Origin: Crithidia expoeki
Lineage: Eukaryota > Euglenozoa > Kinetoplastea > Trypanosomatida > Trypanosomatidae
DNA: 64,000 nt
Direction of reading: 5' to 3'
NCBI GenBank assembly: GCA_900240875.1
Contig: OESE01000198.1
Location: 186,001-250,000 of the forward strand
Below, piece by piece: positions 22,165 to 33,151 of the stretch. A program made the translations under genes and the position numbers. Below the pieces are notes generated by a model. That model did no database searches and was not told the origin of the DNA. It saw only the letters and a list, made by a program, of their open reading frames with translations. Each line of letters starts with the position of its first letter. The first letter of the stretch is position 1.

Positions 22165-25100
22165 TCATAATACCTCGCGGAACAGCGGCTGATAGCGCTG
22201 CAAGAGCACCGGGGGGCAGCTCTCGCGACTGCGCTCATGAATCACCTTGACCTGACAGATCACCTGGCCGAATAACTCCACTGCGTATGGGTCGGCACGT
22301 GGCAGCGCAGAGGAGGAGGAAGTGCCGCGAGAGGCAAAAGCTTCTCTCAGCTCTTCACCACTACCAGCAAAGCCAACAATATCTTTTGCGTCGACGTGTT
22401 TCCTGTGGATATGGCCAGACAGAGATGCGGACAAAGACGACACGGTGGCCGCTGCTGCAGTATATTCCATCTCCCCCATTTGCCCCTCCTCCGCCGCTCG
22501 CGACGGGGACAGCAAATCAGCGTAAGACCGGCCGAGGCTACGGCGAACGGCGCTCAGCCGCACAAGCTCCGCCTCCAGTAGCAGCGAGAGCTCCTCCAAC
22601 ACCGCATAGTTGTCATCTGCCGGTTGTGCGGTGAGGCGAAGCGGGCCTGCAGCAGCAGAAGGCGAAGACGACGGCGACGGTGACAATGACGATGAGGCCG
22701 AGTCGAAGCCCAGTGGACTTGAGTCCCCGTTGGACCCAAATCGAAGCCGCATTCGCAGTGAGTCCTCCGTCGCCGTATCAGCCTCGCGCAGGCGGTCGCG
22801 CAAGCTTTGCGGCAGCAAGCGCAGCAGTGGCGTCGGCAGCGGGAGGCACGCCTGCTCCGCTGCGGTGACCAGCGCCGCGGTCGCCACGAGGACGGGTGAG
22901 TACTGCAGAATGTTGAACCCGTCGCTCCACTCATCCTCGTCATCCTCCTCCCCGTTGTTGTTCTCTGTGCTGCAGTGGTGGGTTACATCCCCGTTGTGTG
23001 GGGAGTTGTGTCGACTGTTCGCGTTGGACGAAGATGCGCTCGATGAGCCGGTCGCGTCGGCGCGAATCACCTCGTCGCAGATGAAGTACGCGAAGAGCCG
23101 CAGCCGCAGCCAATCGTTTATCGTCTGCCGGTCCGCGTGCGTCAGCGATTCGGTTGGTCGTGCGTTGCGGCCGCCGTAGTGGTGGTGATGATTGTGAACA
23201 GCGCCAGCTTTCTGCCCGTGCAATGCTGTCGATGCTGTCGCTGCGCCGGAGAGGGGTCGCAGCGTCACACCGCTGCTGCGCACAGTATCGCCGCGTCCTT
23301 CGCCTTCTGCTCCATAAACAGCTTCTCTACGTCGTCCACCAAATGGCCGCGGTCTTGGTACTCCTCCAGCAGACGCCGTGTTGTGTGCGACGCCGTCAGC
23401 GTCCCAATAAGGTCGTCGCTGGTCGAAAAGGTCAGCAGCGCATTCACCGATTCAAACAGCGTCACAGGATGCACGGGAAAGCCGAGCGTCAGCAGCACGT
23501 GCAACTCCAGAATGACAAACTCGTGCTCGCTGATCGGCGCGGTGTCCTCCACGCAGCCCATGAGCTGGCGGATACTCGGTGGGTAGAGGTCGACCGTCTT
23601 GCTACCCAGCATGATGCAGACGACGATCACCTGCGTGAGAAACCCGCAGATGTCCCGTGCGTGGACGTCGTCACTGTACGATGAATGCAGCTGCGGGTCC
23701 GCCCTACCATCCGCATGAAATGCCGCACCGTTGTGCAGGTCGCTGCTGCCTGGCCCGCCCATGCCGCTGCCAGCCATCATGCTGAAATCCATCTCCTGCC
23801 CGGTGCGTGCGCGGTAGATTTGGCAGCGGTAGGCCTGCAAGTTCGAGATGGGGTCGACGGTGGTCGCAATGAAGCGGTCGAGAAAAGCCACTGCGGTGTA
23901 GAAGGCGAGGCGACTGCCGTGGATATAGCGCACGATGCCGTCCAGCGAGTCCACGACAAGCGGGCGACACAAAATGCCGCTCGATGCGTACCGCCATCGC
24001 CGCCAGCCCGCCGGGACTTGGTCGTCGTAGAACGCAGTGTCAACGAGGCGGAGGAGTGAAAAAGCACGCCAGCGCTGCGACTGCGGCAAGCGCCGCTCAA
24101 GCTCCGACTCCTGTGTTCGCTCGAGCGAGCCTCGCTTGCTGTCATAGCGTTTTTGTTGTTGATGTTGTTGTTCATCAAGTCGGCCAGCAGCAACCGGCCG
24201 GGCCGGCGTCGGCGTCGCTGACCGCGGGTCCTCGCTGTAACCCAGCGCCGCCGCACTGTCCACCACCCTCACCGCCGACGCGCTGCACTCCCTCGTAAAG
24301 GAGGAGTCTTGGTAGACGGTGTGGCCTCCATCCGACAGTGCACCGGAAGTGTTTACAGCCTCGGTGGAGCAGGAGCGGTGCCGCTGCCACAAATTATTGC
24401 CGATCTTCTGCGGTGGCTGACTCAGCTTTGTTGTGACCATGGCCCAATTTTGGCAGCGTTCCTCCTCTGCCACGCTTAGCAGTGCCGTCGTCGTGAAGCA
24501 AAACGTGTACTGCAGAGAGGTCGGCACGAGGCGGAGGAAGTAGTCCGCCGGCGGCGCAGGCGGTGCAGCGTTTCTGAGAGCCTGCAATGCACAGGTACAA
24601 TCACCGCCAGCCGGCCGTGGCCGCACCTCGCACCCGTTCGTGCAGAAACAGCGGCAGAGGCACGCGACGCGGCGCAATTCGCGCAGCTCGTGGACACTGA
24701 TGGATGTCTGCGCGCCGCCTACAATGTCGTCGATACCATGGGTTTTACTTTTACGTCCACCAGTGCTGAGGAGGAGGTAGCGCTCATACACCGCTGATGT
24801 CCCCACCAATTCATACCGAGATGCCAGCAGGTAGTAGGACAAAAACGCACTGTCCCATCCCATCGACGTTGTCGTCCCGGTTGATTCGGCGCTTTTCACA
24901 GCTTTGATACGCACGACAGCGCAGAGATGACTCATCGGGCACAGCTGCCACCCCGACACTGTCTGCGGCCAGTCAGGCCACACTTCAGAGTTCGGCAACC
25001 GCGACCCAACGTCGTCCTCGGCTGCCGTCACACACAGAACTTGAATCGAGGTAGTGGGAGCCGCCAACTGCGCCGCAGACAACTCTGCTGGCCAGAAGGA

Positions 25101-25382
25101 TGGGGCAGTCGATGGTGAAGCGGATGGCGGACAGTCGCTCGGCATCACCGTCATCGCTCCCGCACCCACCACACTGTTGCTGTTGATGTTGTTGTTCGCC
25201 TTGTTTGCACCGTTCGGATCGTAGAAGAAGAGAAGTGGCTTCTCCTGGCCGTAGACAACGCAGTCCTCCCCTGTTGGGAGGGAGGTCTGTAACGGCGCAA
25301 GAGGCGATACAGGGGTATCGGACTGCGTGGTGCCCGCACCAGTGGCTAGCTTACCCAGCAGCTCAAAAAACGCAGTGTTCAT
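22165..25382 (-). CDS. Cyclin-fold protein with the reading frame interrupted near 23.27 kb
   Basis: Frame one runs from an ATG at 25382 to a stop at 23265 (705 residues). Its end carries a cyclin box at about residues 470-660: AVAFLDRFIATTV, then QVIVVCIMLGSKTVDLYPPS, then EFVILELHVLLTLGFPV. A second frame, overlapping by 19 nt, continues from there to 22165. It has no ATG of its own at the junction (the first candidate codon is GTG at 23283). It contains a likely second cyclin fold: NDWLRLRLFAYFICDEV, then LQYSPVLVATAALVTAAEQ. The two parts therefore look like one gene of about 1075 codons broken by a -1 shift (or +2). No typical slippery heptamer is seen; the junction lies in a GCAGCAGCGG stretch. 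A sequencing or assembly indel, a real mutation or recoding are all possible. Cyclins bind and activate CDK-type kinases; I cannot assign a subtype. Confidence 0.75.
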
Positions 25383-27890
25383 TGTTCCCCCCCCCTTTTC
25401 GTCACTCTTTCGTTTTGCCCCTTAAACAGAAAGAGGCTGAAACAAGGCAACGTCGTCTGGCTTTCCTTTGCGTCTTCAGAGCTCAAAAAAGAAAATGGGG
25501 GCGAATCCCTTCTGCTTCCCCTTGCCCAGAGTGCACTTTGCAATTCAAAATGCTGCGAGTGAAGTAAGGCCCCTGTTCTATTGAAAAGCGTATGAAGCTT
25601 CTGGGCGTTGTACGTTTAATTTCCTTTATTCTTCTTGGATTTCAGAAAAGAAAAACCCTGGTGTTTCCTCGTAAACTACAAACCCTTTATTCTGCCCTGC
25701 TTCTGAATCGGATCTGCAACACAACGAAAAGAGCAGTGAAATGAAGAGGAGACCCGTCTGCAAGACCAAAGGAAAAAAATATATATAAGAAGGCGAGTGT
25801 CGATGCCGGCCACTGAACTCAACTCTATGGAAGCCCAACAACAGTTAGAGGGGTTATACGAAAAATAATAAAGAGGTGAGGTGAGGGCAGTAATACTGCT
25901 CTCTATATATAACGAACACGTTCCGGTAGCCGTCGTTGGCTTGCTTTTGAGCGTGGAAAGACGCTTCTTGGTTGACCCACACAAAACAAAACAAAGGGTG
26001 TGTAAAAGTACACACACGCACGCACGCCGTCTGTGCGTCACGTTAAACTACGAAAACAAAGAGGACTGAGAATACCGCAAAACAAGTGAAGTCAAATCGG
26101 CCAAAACACAAGCAAGTAAGGGAAGATCAAAGCGTATTGATTGCAAGGCAGGTGAAGTGGTGAAAGTTCAAGTCAACTGGTAGAAGGTGAAGTTAACGAG
26201 GAGAGAAAAATGGTTGCTTTAAAAAAAAGCGGAAAGAATAAAAAGAAAAACTAGAAGAAGGGAAGTAGAGTCTTTGGACAAAACTGAATATCAATATCCG
26301 TCTGGTGGATTACGATGGTCGAAACCCTGAATGAGATACGCTCGGAGTCGAAAGACGTTAACGGCCAGAGAAATAAAGGAGACTATTAACTTAAATGCCA
26401 ATCAGATGATAAATGAGCAGCGACTAAAAACCGGCTATGCGACCAGGCAAAACAAAACAAGCGATAAAATGGAACCGAAGGAAACTGCGGGGCGCGGGAA
26501 AGTGACGAAATGCAAAGCAAGCCTGTCTGCCTTGTTGCTGCGGTTTGTTGGTCTATAGAAAGGCTACGAAGAAACTCAAATAAAAAAAGAAGAACGAAAA
26601 GAAAAAAAAACAATGACTTACCTTCTATTGTTGTGTTTTTTTATGGTTTTATATGCAGTAAGCGACTTACAGCAAAGAGCCGAAAAGCGAAAAAGCGCGG
26701 TTGGAGTATATAAGCAGTCTCTGACTTGAATGTCTCTCTTATGAGCAAAGAAACAACTTCAAGAAAAGTCCAGAATGTGTACTCGAAACCAGCGTGAAGA
26801 GGCGGTGTGAAGTGTACCTTGTCGATGCAGTACAAGTACAACCGGGGGCTCTGCGCTTGACGAGTAAAGTCGACTTCGCTTCTCTTTTTGGTTCCTTTAA
26901 TTTTCTTTCTTCTTGATTTGGCAGACCCAATCGATGACAAACTAAACCTACCTTTTTGGGGTGTTTGTCATAATTGAACTTTATGCAATTAAAAAAAAAA
27001 GGGGGAAAGAGAGAACAGGATTTGTGAATATGCAATGCCGTATAGGAATTTGCGTTGGCAGTATCACCAACGCGTTGAAACGCGCGAAAGGCAAGAGAGT
27101 GTGTTCGATGAAAACACGCGGTAGTCAAAAAAAAAAGAGAAAAAATGACCGGGAAAGGGGAACGACGATTGATAGATGCGGCGCAATAATAGGGGACATG
27201 TACTGCGTGAATTTAATGACGCGCTAGCTTTACTGTTTGTTCTCCGCCTTACTCATATCAGAAAAGCTTACCCGATGCGTATAGCCTGCCCTAAGGAAGG
27301 GAAACATGAAGGCTTGACAGCGCTGTTGTTCCAAGATGCAGCCAAAGCCGTTGCGGCCTCAGGGCGGTTTTTCTGCTTGGGCTAATACTCTTGCTTCTGA
27401 TGCAAGTGAACAAGCTTTCTCTTCTATTACTTATTTCTTTTTCTTATATATATATGTATGTATATGCAACTCCGTCTCACGCACAAGGTGTATTCGGGTG
27501 TCTTTGTACGCCCGTGTACTTGTAGGCCCTGCACAGGCGAGTAATCAGGCAGCGAGGAACCAAAAGTTGAACGAGACGAAAAAAGCAAGACGAACACCGT
27601 TGACGGCCCTTGAAAGAGTCGAAGAAGCACTGTGAAGAAGGCATGCAAAACGACAAAGGAAGAGACAGGCAGACAAAAGGAGACTAACTTCGAGGGATCC
27701 AAACAGCAAGTAGTAAAAAAAAAAGTTAAAAGAACCGAGTAGTGGATTACCGACCACCGGCTACAAATACGGGGACTAAAAGTGAGTAAATTTGCTGCAC
27801 GCAGGTGTGTGCTGATGCAGGGGGGGGGTTACAAAGGAGCCGTACTGAAAGAGTGTTACGGTACTGAGGTCTCAAAACACTCCCAACATC
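25383..27890. other. Intergenic region, no gene seen
   Basis: Apart from the splice signal near 25430 no gene is supported. The region is AT-rich, with a short AT tract near 25777-25787 and one near 27444-27462, and A runs near 26995 and 27716. The open frames are short and compositionally biased. Confidence 0.55.
25421..25450 (-). promoter_or_regulatory. Possible trans-splice acceptor of the cyclin-like gene
   Basis: On the minus strand a pyrimidine-rich tract (about 25424-25450) precedes AG at 25421-25422, some 38 nt before the ATG at 25382. Confidence 0.4.
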
Positions 27891-28658
27891 TTATCCTTGT
27901 GCAGCCGGCGGGGCCACGGCCGCGCCTTCAACAGTTGCAGTCTCGTCCTTGCTTACCACCTGAAAATCACCTGGTGTTCCGCTAATGCGCGTAAAGCTCT
28001 CGCCCTTCTCACGCAGAATGTCTTCGATGTTCTTCGCCTCATCCTCCAGCCAGCCGAGGTTGTCTGCAAGGAGGTGCTTCGCGCGGCAATTCGGGCATTC
28101 CACAATCACAATTCCTTTCGTGTACGCGTGTTTACTGAAGCGCTTGACCATACGGTAGTCGCATGGACCACAGGTAAACGCAGCGACCATGTCACCATCC
28201 GCAGGGCCGATGCCCGCGCCGCCCATTACGGAACTCTTCTCCTTCTCCGGCTGCAGCAGCGCAGCGATAATGCGCTCTTGGTCCTCCGCCGACAACCCGC
28301 TGATTTGCTCCGCGACGGACGGTTTGGTGGAAGGGGGCTCTTCTTCAGACAGGCTGGCCGGCGCCAGCGGTGGTGTCCCTGTGTTCTTTTCGGTGTCGGA
28401 GAAGGAACTCCAGCGACGCGGTGCTACTGTGGCACAAGAGACGACAGAGAGCATCGTCATTGATGGAGCAGTGGTAGCAGCAGCAATAGCGGGGAGCAGA
28501 AGTGAAGTATGGCCAATACTGCGCAGCGTGGTCCTACACGTGCGCGACAACGCAGTAATAGGAACAGCAGCAGTGGTGGAAGTCGTTGGGTGAGTGGCGT
28601 AGCAGCGACAAGCCGCCCGGCTCGTTGAACGAGACAACTTGACAGCTTGTCGGAGCAT
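27891..28658 (-). CDS. Mitochondrial DNL-type zinc-finger protein (Zim17/Hep1/Tim15 family)
   Basis: A 255-residue protein from an ATG at 28658. The N-terminal ~90 residues are rich in Arg, Ser, Thr and Ala and almost free of acidic residues, a typical mitochondrial presequence (MLRQAVKLSRSTSRAACR). Residues about 160-215 hold the DNL domain: a first CxxC (CGPC), RFSKHAYTKGIVIVEC with a second CxxC (CPNC), then KHLLADNLGWLED and NIEDILREKGE. The four Cys for zinc and the DNL triplet are intact. In yeast and humans this family keeps mitochondrial Hsp70 soluble and assists protein import and folding. The C-terminal 35 residues are a low-complexity tail. Relatives are usually shorter; the extra length is mainly the leader and linker. 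Confidence 0.92.
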   Translation of the reverse strand: MLRQAVKLSRSTSRAACRCYATHPTTSTTAAVPITALSRTCRTTLRSIGHTSLLLPAIAAATTAPSMTMLSVVSCATVAPRRWSSFSDTEKNTGTPPLAPASLSEEEPPSTKPSVAEQISGLSAEDQERIIAALLQPEKEKSSVMGGAGIGPADGDMVAAFTCGPCDYRMVKRFSKHAYTKGIVIVECPNCRAKHLLADNLGWLEDEAKNIEDILREKGESFTRISGTPGDFQVVSKDETATVEGAAVAPPAAQG

Positions 28659-29404
28659 CGCGGTGGTGACTTATTGAAGTAACTGTCGCTAAACGTGGAA
28701 CTTCTGTGAGATGGGCGAAGGTTATTATATGTATATATATACGGTGTCGTCTTATTATCAATTAAAAGCCAACTGTACCTTGAGACGTGCCTTACAGGGC
28801 TGAAAGAAGAAAAATTACAAGCACGGTAGGAACCGAGTGAAAGGATGCAGCACACAGGAGCAAAGCAAACATGCAAGGGTGCAGTACTAGAGAACGACTC
28901 AATAGCCCTGACTCACGGGCTACTGAGAAACAACAGTTAGTCGCACTCAAAAAATCCCAAGATGAGCTGTGAACATCTACATGTATATGTCCCTGATCGA
29001 TTAAGTGACATCATGTTCTTTCTGATCAACTCGCAAGCAACATTCGGATGTACTTCGGTGTTTTACGTCAAGAAGAACGCAAGAGGAAATTGCAGACAGA
29101 GGAAGTTTCACTGAGCAGGGGGCAATGTCAGCACGTGAACACAGTTGGATAACAATACTATGGCGATCTCTGTAGAACTAATTGACCGTCACCGCAGCAG
29201 AAGAAAAACAAAAAGACCGCTCCTGGCACCACCGGAAACAGAACCGACCGAATAAACTCTTATCTAGCCAGCTGCGCGCGAACACGCACCAGTAGCACAA
29301 CGTGGCTTTCAAGTCAATACACAGCAGGCGCCTGCATCTCCTCCGCTGCCTTCAATTAGCGTGACTGCAAGGCTAATAACGGTGTAAACACGTGACCTAC
29401 GTTA
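28659..29404. other. Intergenic region, no gene seen
   Basis: About 750 nt with no coding signal. A short AT tract lies at about 28727-28741. It should hold the leader of the Zim17-type gene and the 3' UTR of the ankyrin-type gene. Confidence 0.55.
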
Positions 29405-32400
29405 TTATAGTGTGTAATCTGGCAGCACCTCGTGTGCGCGGTGGCGCACGGCACGCCAGTCGGAGCTCGCGGTTTGATGGTTGCCCGCCTGCCCGGTGGT
29501 GCCGACCCTCGCATCCGCCTTGTCGCTCGGACTCGCAAAAAACGCCTGCACCGTCACGTCGCGCAGCGAACCCATCATCGCTAACAGTGCTCCACCACCC
29601 ACCACAGACGACACGAGACCGAAGAACCCCACAACGCCAATACCAATGGTGTACGCTGGTAGATCCGCCGGCGCGGAAGTGGTCATCATCACCGCCGCAG
29701 CAGCAGCACCATCACCATACATAGAACGGGTATTAACGATGTCGTACGCCGTCGGCTGGGCCATCGTCACAGCAGGCGAGCGGATGCCATAGTACAGGGT
29801 GAAGGAGGAGTGATGGCGAATCGCGTCAGCCACGGCAGCTGATGAGGCGTGGTGCGCCAATAACAAAGCTGATGACGACGACACGGAAGCAGATGAAGTG
29901 GGCGCCGCAGACGGAAACACCATGTACATAAACATAAAGATGCCGACGACACATGTCACCAGCCGCGGCAGCGTAAGCACCGTGTCAAACGTTGTGTACG
30001 CCAGCGCACGCAGGATGAGATCTGGTGTGTGGTACTCCGTGGTGAGCGCATACCGTGACGGGCGGCCGGGCACCACCCAAAGTCCGCGGTTGCGACTCGT
30101 GCACATGGATGGGGATGCCATGCTGCTGGTGCTGGCGAGACCGCCGGTGAAGGAGTCGGTGGCGAAGGAGACCTGTCGTCGGCTGCCGCCTGGTGGTAGA
30201 GAAGTGAGGGAGGTGTTGCGCAGCGCACCCGTCACCTGCGTACCGCTATTATTGTGACTATTTTGATGGCCGCAATACGTCACCGCAGCAGTAGCTGCGG
30301 CAGACTGTCGATGTATGGCTGATGCGGTCGGCCGCGAACGCGAGAAGCTTTCGTTGTCTGCCCCGCTCGTCTTGGTGTTGAGGAGGGTCTCGGAGACGCT
30401 GCTGTTGGCCGAGAACTCTGATGCGTTTGAAACGTCCGCGCTCCAACCCCACGAAACTGTATAGGACAGCCGTTCCGCACCCAAGATGCGCTCCTGCGTG
30501 AGCGGGTGTCGTGCGCTGTAATGGCTTACAGGCCGAGGAGCACGGTGGCGGTAGTGTTGAATATTGCCGTGTGTGGCCTCTGCTACGGTAGTTGTAGTCG
30601 GTGTCTCCGAGTGGGAGGGGGCCTCAAGGGCGGTGCCGTCGCCTGCACCTGTCTCAAGCCGCCGGCTGCGGTGGACGCTGAAAAGGCACCACGCGCACAG
30701 CAGATCCAGCAGCGGAAGTAGACCTGGGCACACGAGGAGCACCACTACCCCCACGTGCTGCTGCAGCAAAGTCCAGGAGGGGCACAGGTGGCGCACCAGA
30801 GCGAAAAGCGACGCTGCGCCGTGCGTGACGGCGGACTCGGCCGCGACGGCGTAACGCTGCCGATGTACTTCCCACATGTACAGTAAAACCGCGAGCACCA
30901 CGTTGCCAACGTAGGTGGCTGCCAGCACGAGGAGTGCACCATGCAGGGTGTGCCGCCAGAGGAACACCATAGTCCAGAAGCAAGCGGCCAAGGTGGTGAG
31001 GGCGGCGGTAGCGATGAGGGTGCAGCGGCGGCGCCACCGCCAGCCCCACCCCTCCCACTCCTCACGGTGCTGAGCCAGAGCCGTGAGAAAAGGAATCACC
31101 GTGCCGTCCGCAGCGCTGCGCTCAAGCTTGATCGTCAACTCCACAGGGATCTGAATGCGCTGGTCGCAGACGAGGTGGCGGAAAATATCCAGGTGATGCA
31201 GCTGCGCGGCCATCTCAATCGGGGTCGCAACAACACACTGCAGCGCCGGTTGTGATAGGGCGTGGTGCTGCAACAGGTAGTACGAGTTGCGCAGCGCGGT
31301 GGTGGCCTTTGGTAACCGACTCGGACGTAGGTGCGGGTGCTGCAACAGCCAGCTTACCACCTCGGTGTTGCCGGCTAGGACACAAATCTGCAACGGCGTC
31401 ATGTAGAAACCAGCGTTTACCTCGATGGCGGGGTGGTTCAGCAGGTACAACAGCACCTCCAGCCAGTGCCGTGTTGTCTGCAGCGGGTGCTCTTTCGAGT
31501 CCTTCGGAAGCGCAGTTATGTGTGTGTCGTTGACGGTGAGGTTGAGTACTGTGGTGTTGTTAGCCACATTCGCAGCGGTGGCATTATCAGACCCTTGAGC
31601 GGCAGGAGCAGTCACCTCAGCGCTCGACACACGCCACCCGTCCCGCTGCATCTCTCGAGATCCTCCCTTCCCTCTCTCCACCACCACCTCGGGGGACCTG
31701 CTCGGAAACAATGGGTTGCCGTGAGGAGTTCTCACCGACAACACAGGCAACGAAGACCTCTTGATTGACCCTTCAGCAGCAGCACCAACAGCGCCACCAC
31801 CACTTCCATCATCTCTCAGCTGCACCGCCAGGAGCGGCGTTGCAGTTTTCTCTCCCCCGTTTGCGTCATTTAGCTCTGCGGGGCTGAGGCAGGTGGGTGC
31901 GCTCATGCTCTGGTACGGTTTCGTTACGTGCGGAAGCGGTGGCGACGTCGGCTGCTCCAGCCGCGCCTGTTGCAGCTCCCAGCGACGGCAGATCAAATAC
32001 TGCCGCAGCGAGTACAGAAGCGCAGAAGTGCCCTCGTTGTTGGCGAAGCGGTTCACATTTACACTGGCAGCGTCGCCGAGGAGGTGCATTGCACGCGTGT
32101 TGCCCAGCGCAACGGCAACGTAGAAAGCGCCGCCGTAATTTGGCCAAATGCGGTGGTGAGAAAGCAAAAACGGTAGCACAGCCTCCTCCTGCCGTTGACG
32201 CACCGCGACTGTCAGTGGGAAACCGGTGTTGGGGTCCAGCTCCTCCACCTCCATCAAAATCTTCAGCACGTCAACGTCGCCGATTCCTGCCGCGACCGCC
32301 ACCGGCGCACACATGGACCAGTCCCAGTAAGGATAGGTCAGCAGCATGCGAACTAGCTCGAATCGGAGGTACGACAGAGGGTGCTTCACCGCCACGTCCA

Positions 32401-33151
32401 CTACGCCTGCCCCCATCACAAATTTATGTTCAGCCAACTCCAACAGCAGCGTTTTCAGCGGCTCCAGCGCACGCGGGGTGGTTGCACAGATGCACTTCGT
32501 CGTCCCACCTGTACAACCGCTGTCAGTGTTGGTAATTAAGTTGCCGTTCCAGCTGCTGGATTCCTCTTTCACAACATGCGGAGAAACGGACTGAGAAACG
32601 GCGGCAGGCGGAACCGTCGTCATTGGCGGCGTCGCAGAGCCGTCAATAGCAGCAGCAGCGCCGCCGACGACTGTTATCGTTGCAGTAGCAGCAACAACGC
32701 ACGCAGTGGACACAATACCCAGTGAATCGGTCAAGGCATGCTGCGTCGGCAGCGCTGATAGCGGTGTCGCCGCGTTGGACGAGACGGCGGAGTCGTTAGG
32801 CAGATTCTGCACAACGGCAGCGGCGACGAAAGCACTGCGCGGCTCCACCACTTCAGCCCGCGACGTGGTCGAGGTCGGGCTACCGCCAGCCGGGGAGCTG
32901 GCGCTACCTTTGCAAGAGTCTTGTGTGACTGCTGCTGCTTTGTCTGGCGCGGCGGTGCCGTGACTGTCGGACTTGAACGGCGACTGCGGTGACGTTGGTC
33001 CTTTCGCGTCGTTTACCCTCATGAGGGAGGTCAAGGTGGTGTACTCGTAAAGGCGGGCAACGACGCGCCACACTTGCCGCTCGCATGTTTGAGAGGGAAG
33101 AGGTGTTTTGTAGCCCCCATCCGTAATGAAAGGGTCTTTCGGCCACGGCAT
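29405..33151 (-). CDS. Ankyrin-repeat protein with several C-terminal membrane segments
   Basis: A 1248-residue protein. The first ATG is at 33151 (MPWPKDPFITDGG); two codons further upstream are open but start with TTG. After a low-complexity N-terminal region (about 60-225), residues about 230-400 and 550-690 contain degenerate ankyrin-type repeats, with blocks such as PLSYLRFELVRMLL, APVAVAAGIGDVDVLKILM, GFPLTVAVRQRQEEAVLPFL and the best one, MTPLQICVLAGNTEVVSWLL. Three hydrophobic segments follow between about 705 and 820 (TLIATAALTTLAACFW; LLVLAATYVGNVVLAVLLYM; GVVVLLVCPGLLPLLDLLC). Two more lie near 1062-1084 and 1165-1194. The ankyrin part plausibly faces the cytosol. The layout loosely recalls ankyrin-linked channels or acyltransferases, but no pore or DHHC motif is visible, so the function is unknown. 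Confidence 0.8.
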   Translation of the reverse strand: MPWPKDPFITDGGYKTPLPSQTCERQVWRVVARLYEYTTLTSLMRVNDAKGPTSPQSPFKSDSHGTAAPDKAAAVTQDSCKGSASSPAGGSPTSTTSRAEVVEPRSAFVAAAVVQNLPNDSAVSSNAATPLSALPTQHALTDSLGIVSTACVVAATATITVVGGAAAAIDGSATPPMTTVPPAAVSQSVSPHVVKEESSSWNGNLITNTDSGCTGGTTKCICATTPRALEPLKTLLLELAEHKFVMGAGVVDVAVKHPLSYLRFELVRMLLTYPYWDWSMCAPVAVAAGIGDVDVLKILMEVEELDPNTGFPLTVAVRQRQEEAVLPFLLSHHRIWPNYGGAFYVAVALGNTRAMHLLGDAASVNVNRFANNEGTSALLYSLRQYLICRRWELQQARLEQPTSPPLPHVTKPYQSMSAPTCLSPAELNDANGGEKTATPLLAVQLRDDGSGGGAVGAAAEGSIKRSSLPVLSVRTPHGNPLFPSRSPEVVVERGKGGSREMQRDGWRVSSAEVTAPAAQGSDNATAANVANNTTVLNLTVNDTHITALPKDSKEHPLQTTRHWLEVLLYLLNHPAIEVNAGFYMTPLQICVLAGNTEVVSWLLQHPHLRPSRLPKATTALRNSYYLLQHHALSQPALQCVVATPIEMAAQLHHLDIFRHLVCDQRIQIPVELTIKLERSAADGTVIPFLTALAQHREEWEGWGWRWRRRCTLIATAALTTLAACFWTMVFLWRHTLHGALLVLAATYVGNVVLAVLLYMWEVHRQRYAVAAESAVTHGAASLFALVRHLCPSWTLLQQHVGVVVLLVCPGLLPLLDLLCAWCLFSVHRSRRLETGAGDGTALEAPSHSETPTTTTVAEATHGNIQHYRHRAPRPVSHYSARHPLTQERILGAERLSYTVSWGWSADVSNASEFSANSSVSETLLNTKTSGADNESFSRSRPTASAIHRQSAAATAAVTYCGHQNSHNNSGTQVTGALRNTSLTSLPPGGSRRQVSFATDSFTGGLASTSSMASPSMCTSRNRGLWVVPGRPSRYALTTEYHTPDLILRALAYTTFDTVLTLPRLVTCVVGIFMFMYMVFPSAAPTSSASVSSSSALLLAHHASSAAVADAIRHHSSFTLYYGIRSPAVTMAQPTAYDIVNTRSMYGDGAAAAAVMMTTSAPADLPAYTIGIGVVGFFGLVSSVVGGGALLAMMGSLRDVTVQAFFASPSDKADARVGTTGQAGNHQTASSDWRAVRHRAHEVLPDYTL

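Noticed and set aside
22165-23283. Treating the downstream cyclin half as a separate gene
   Set aside because: No ATG at its start, no room for a splice site, and its content completes the cyclin fold of the upstream frame.
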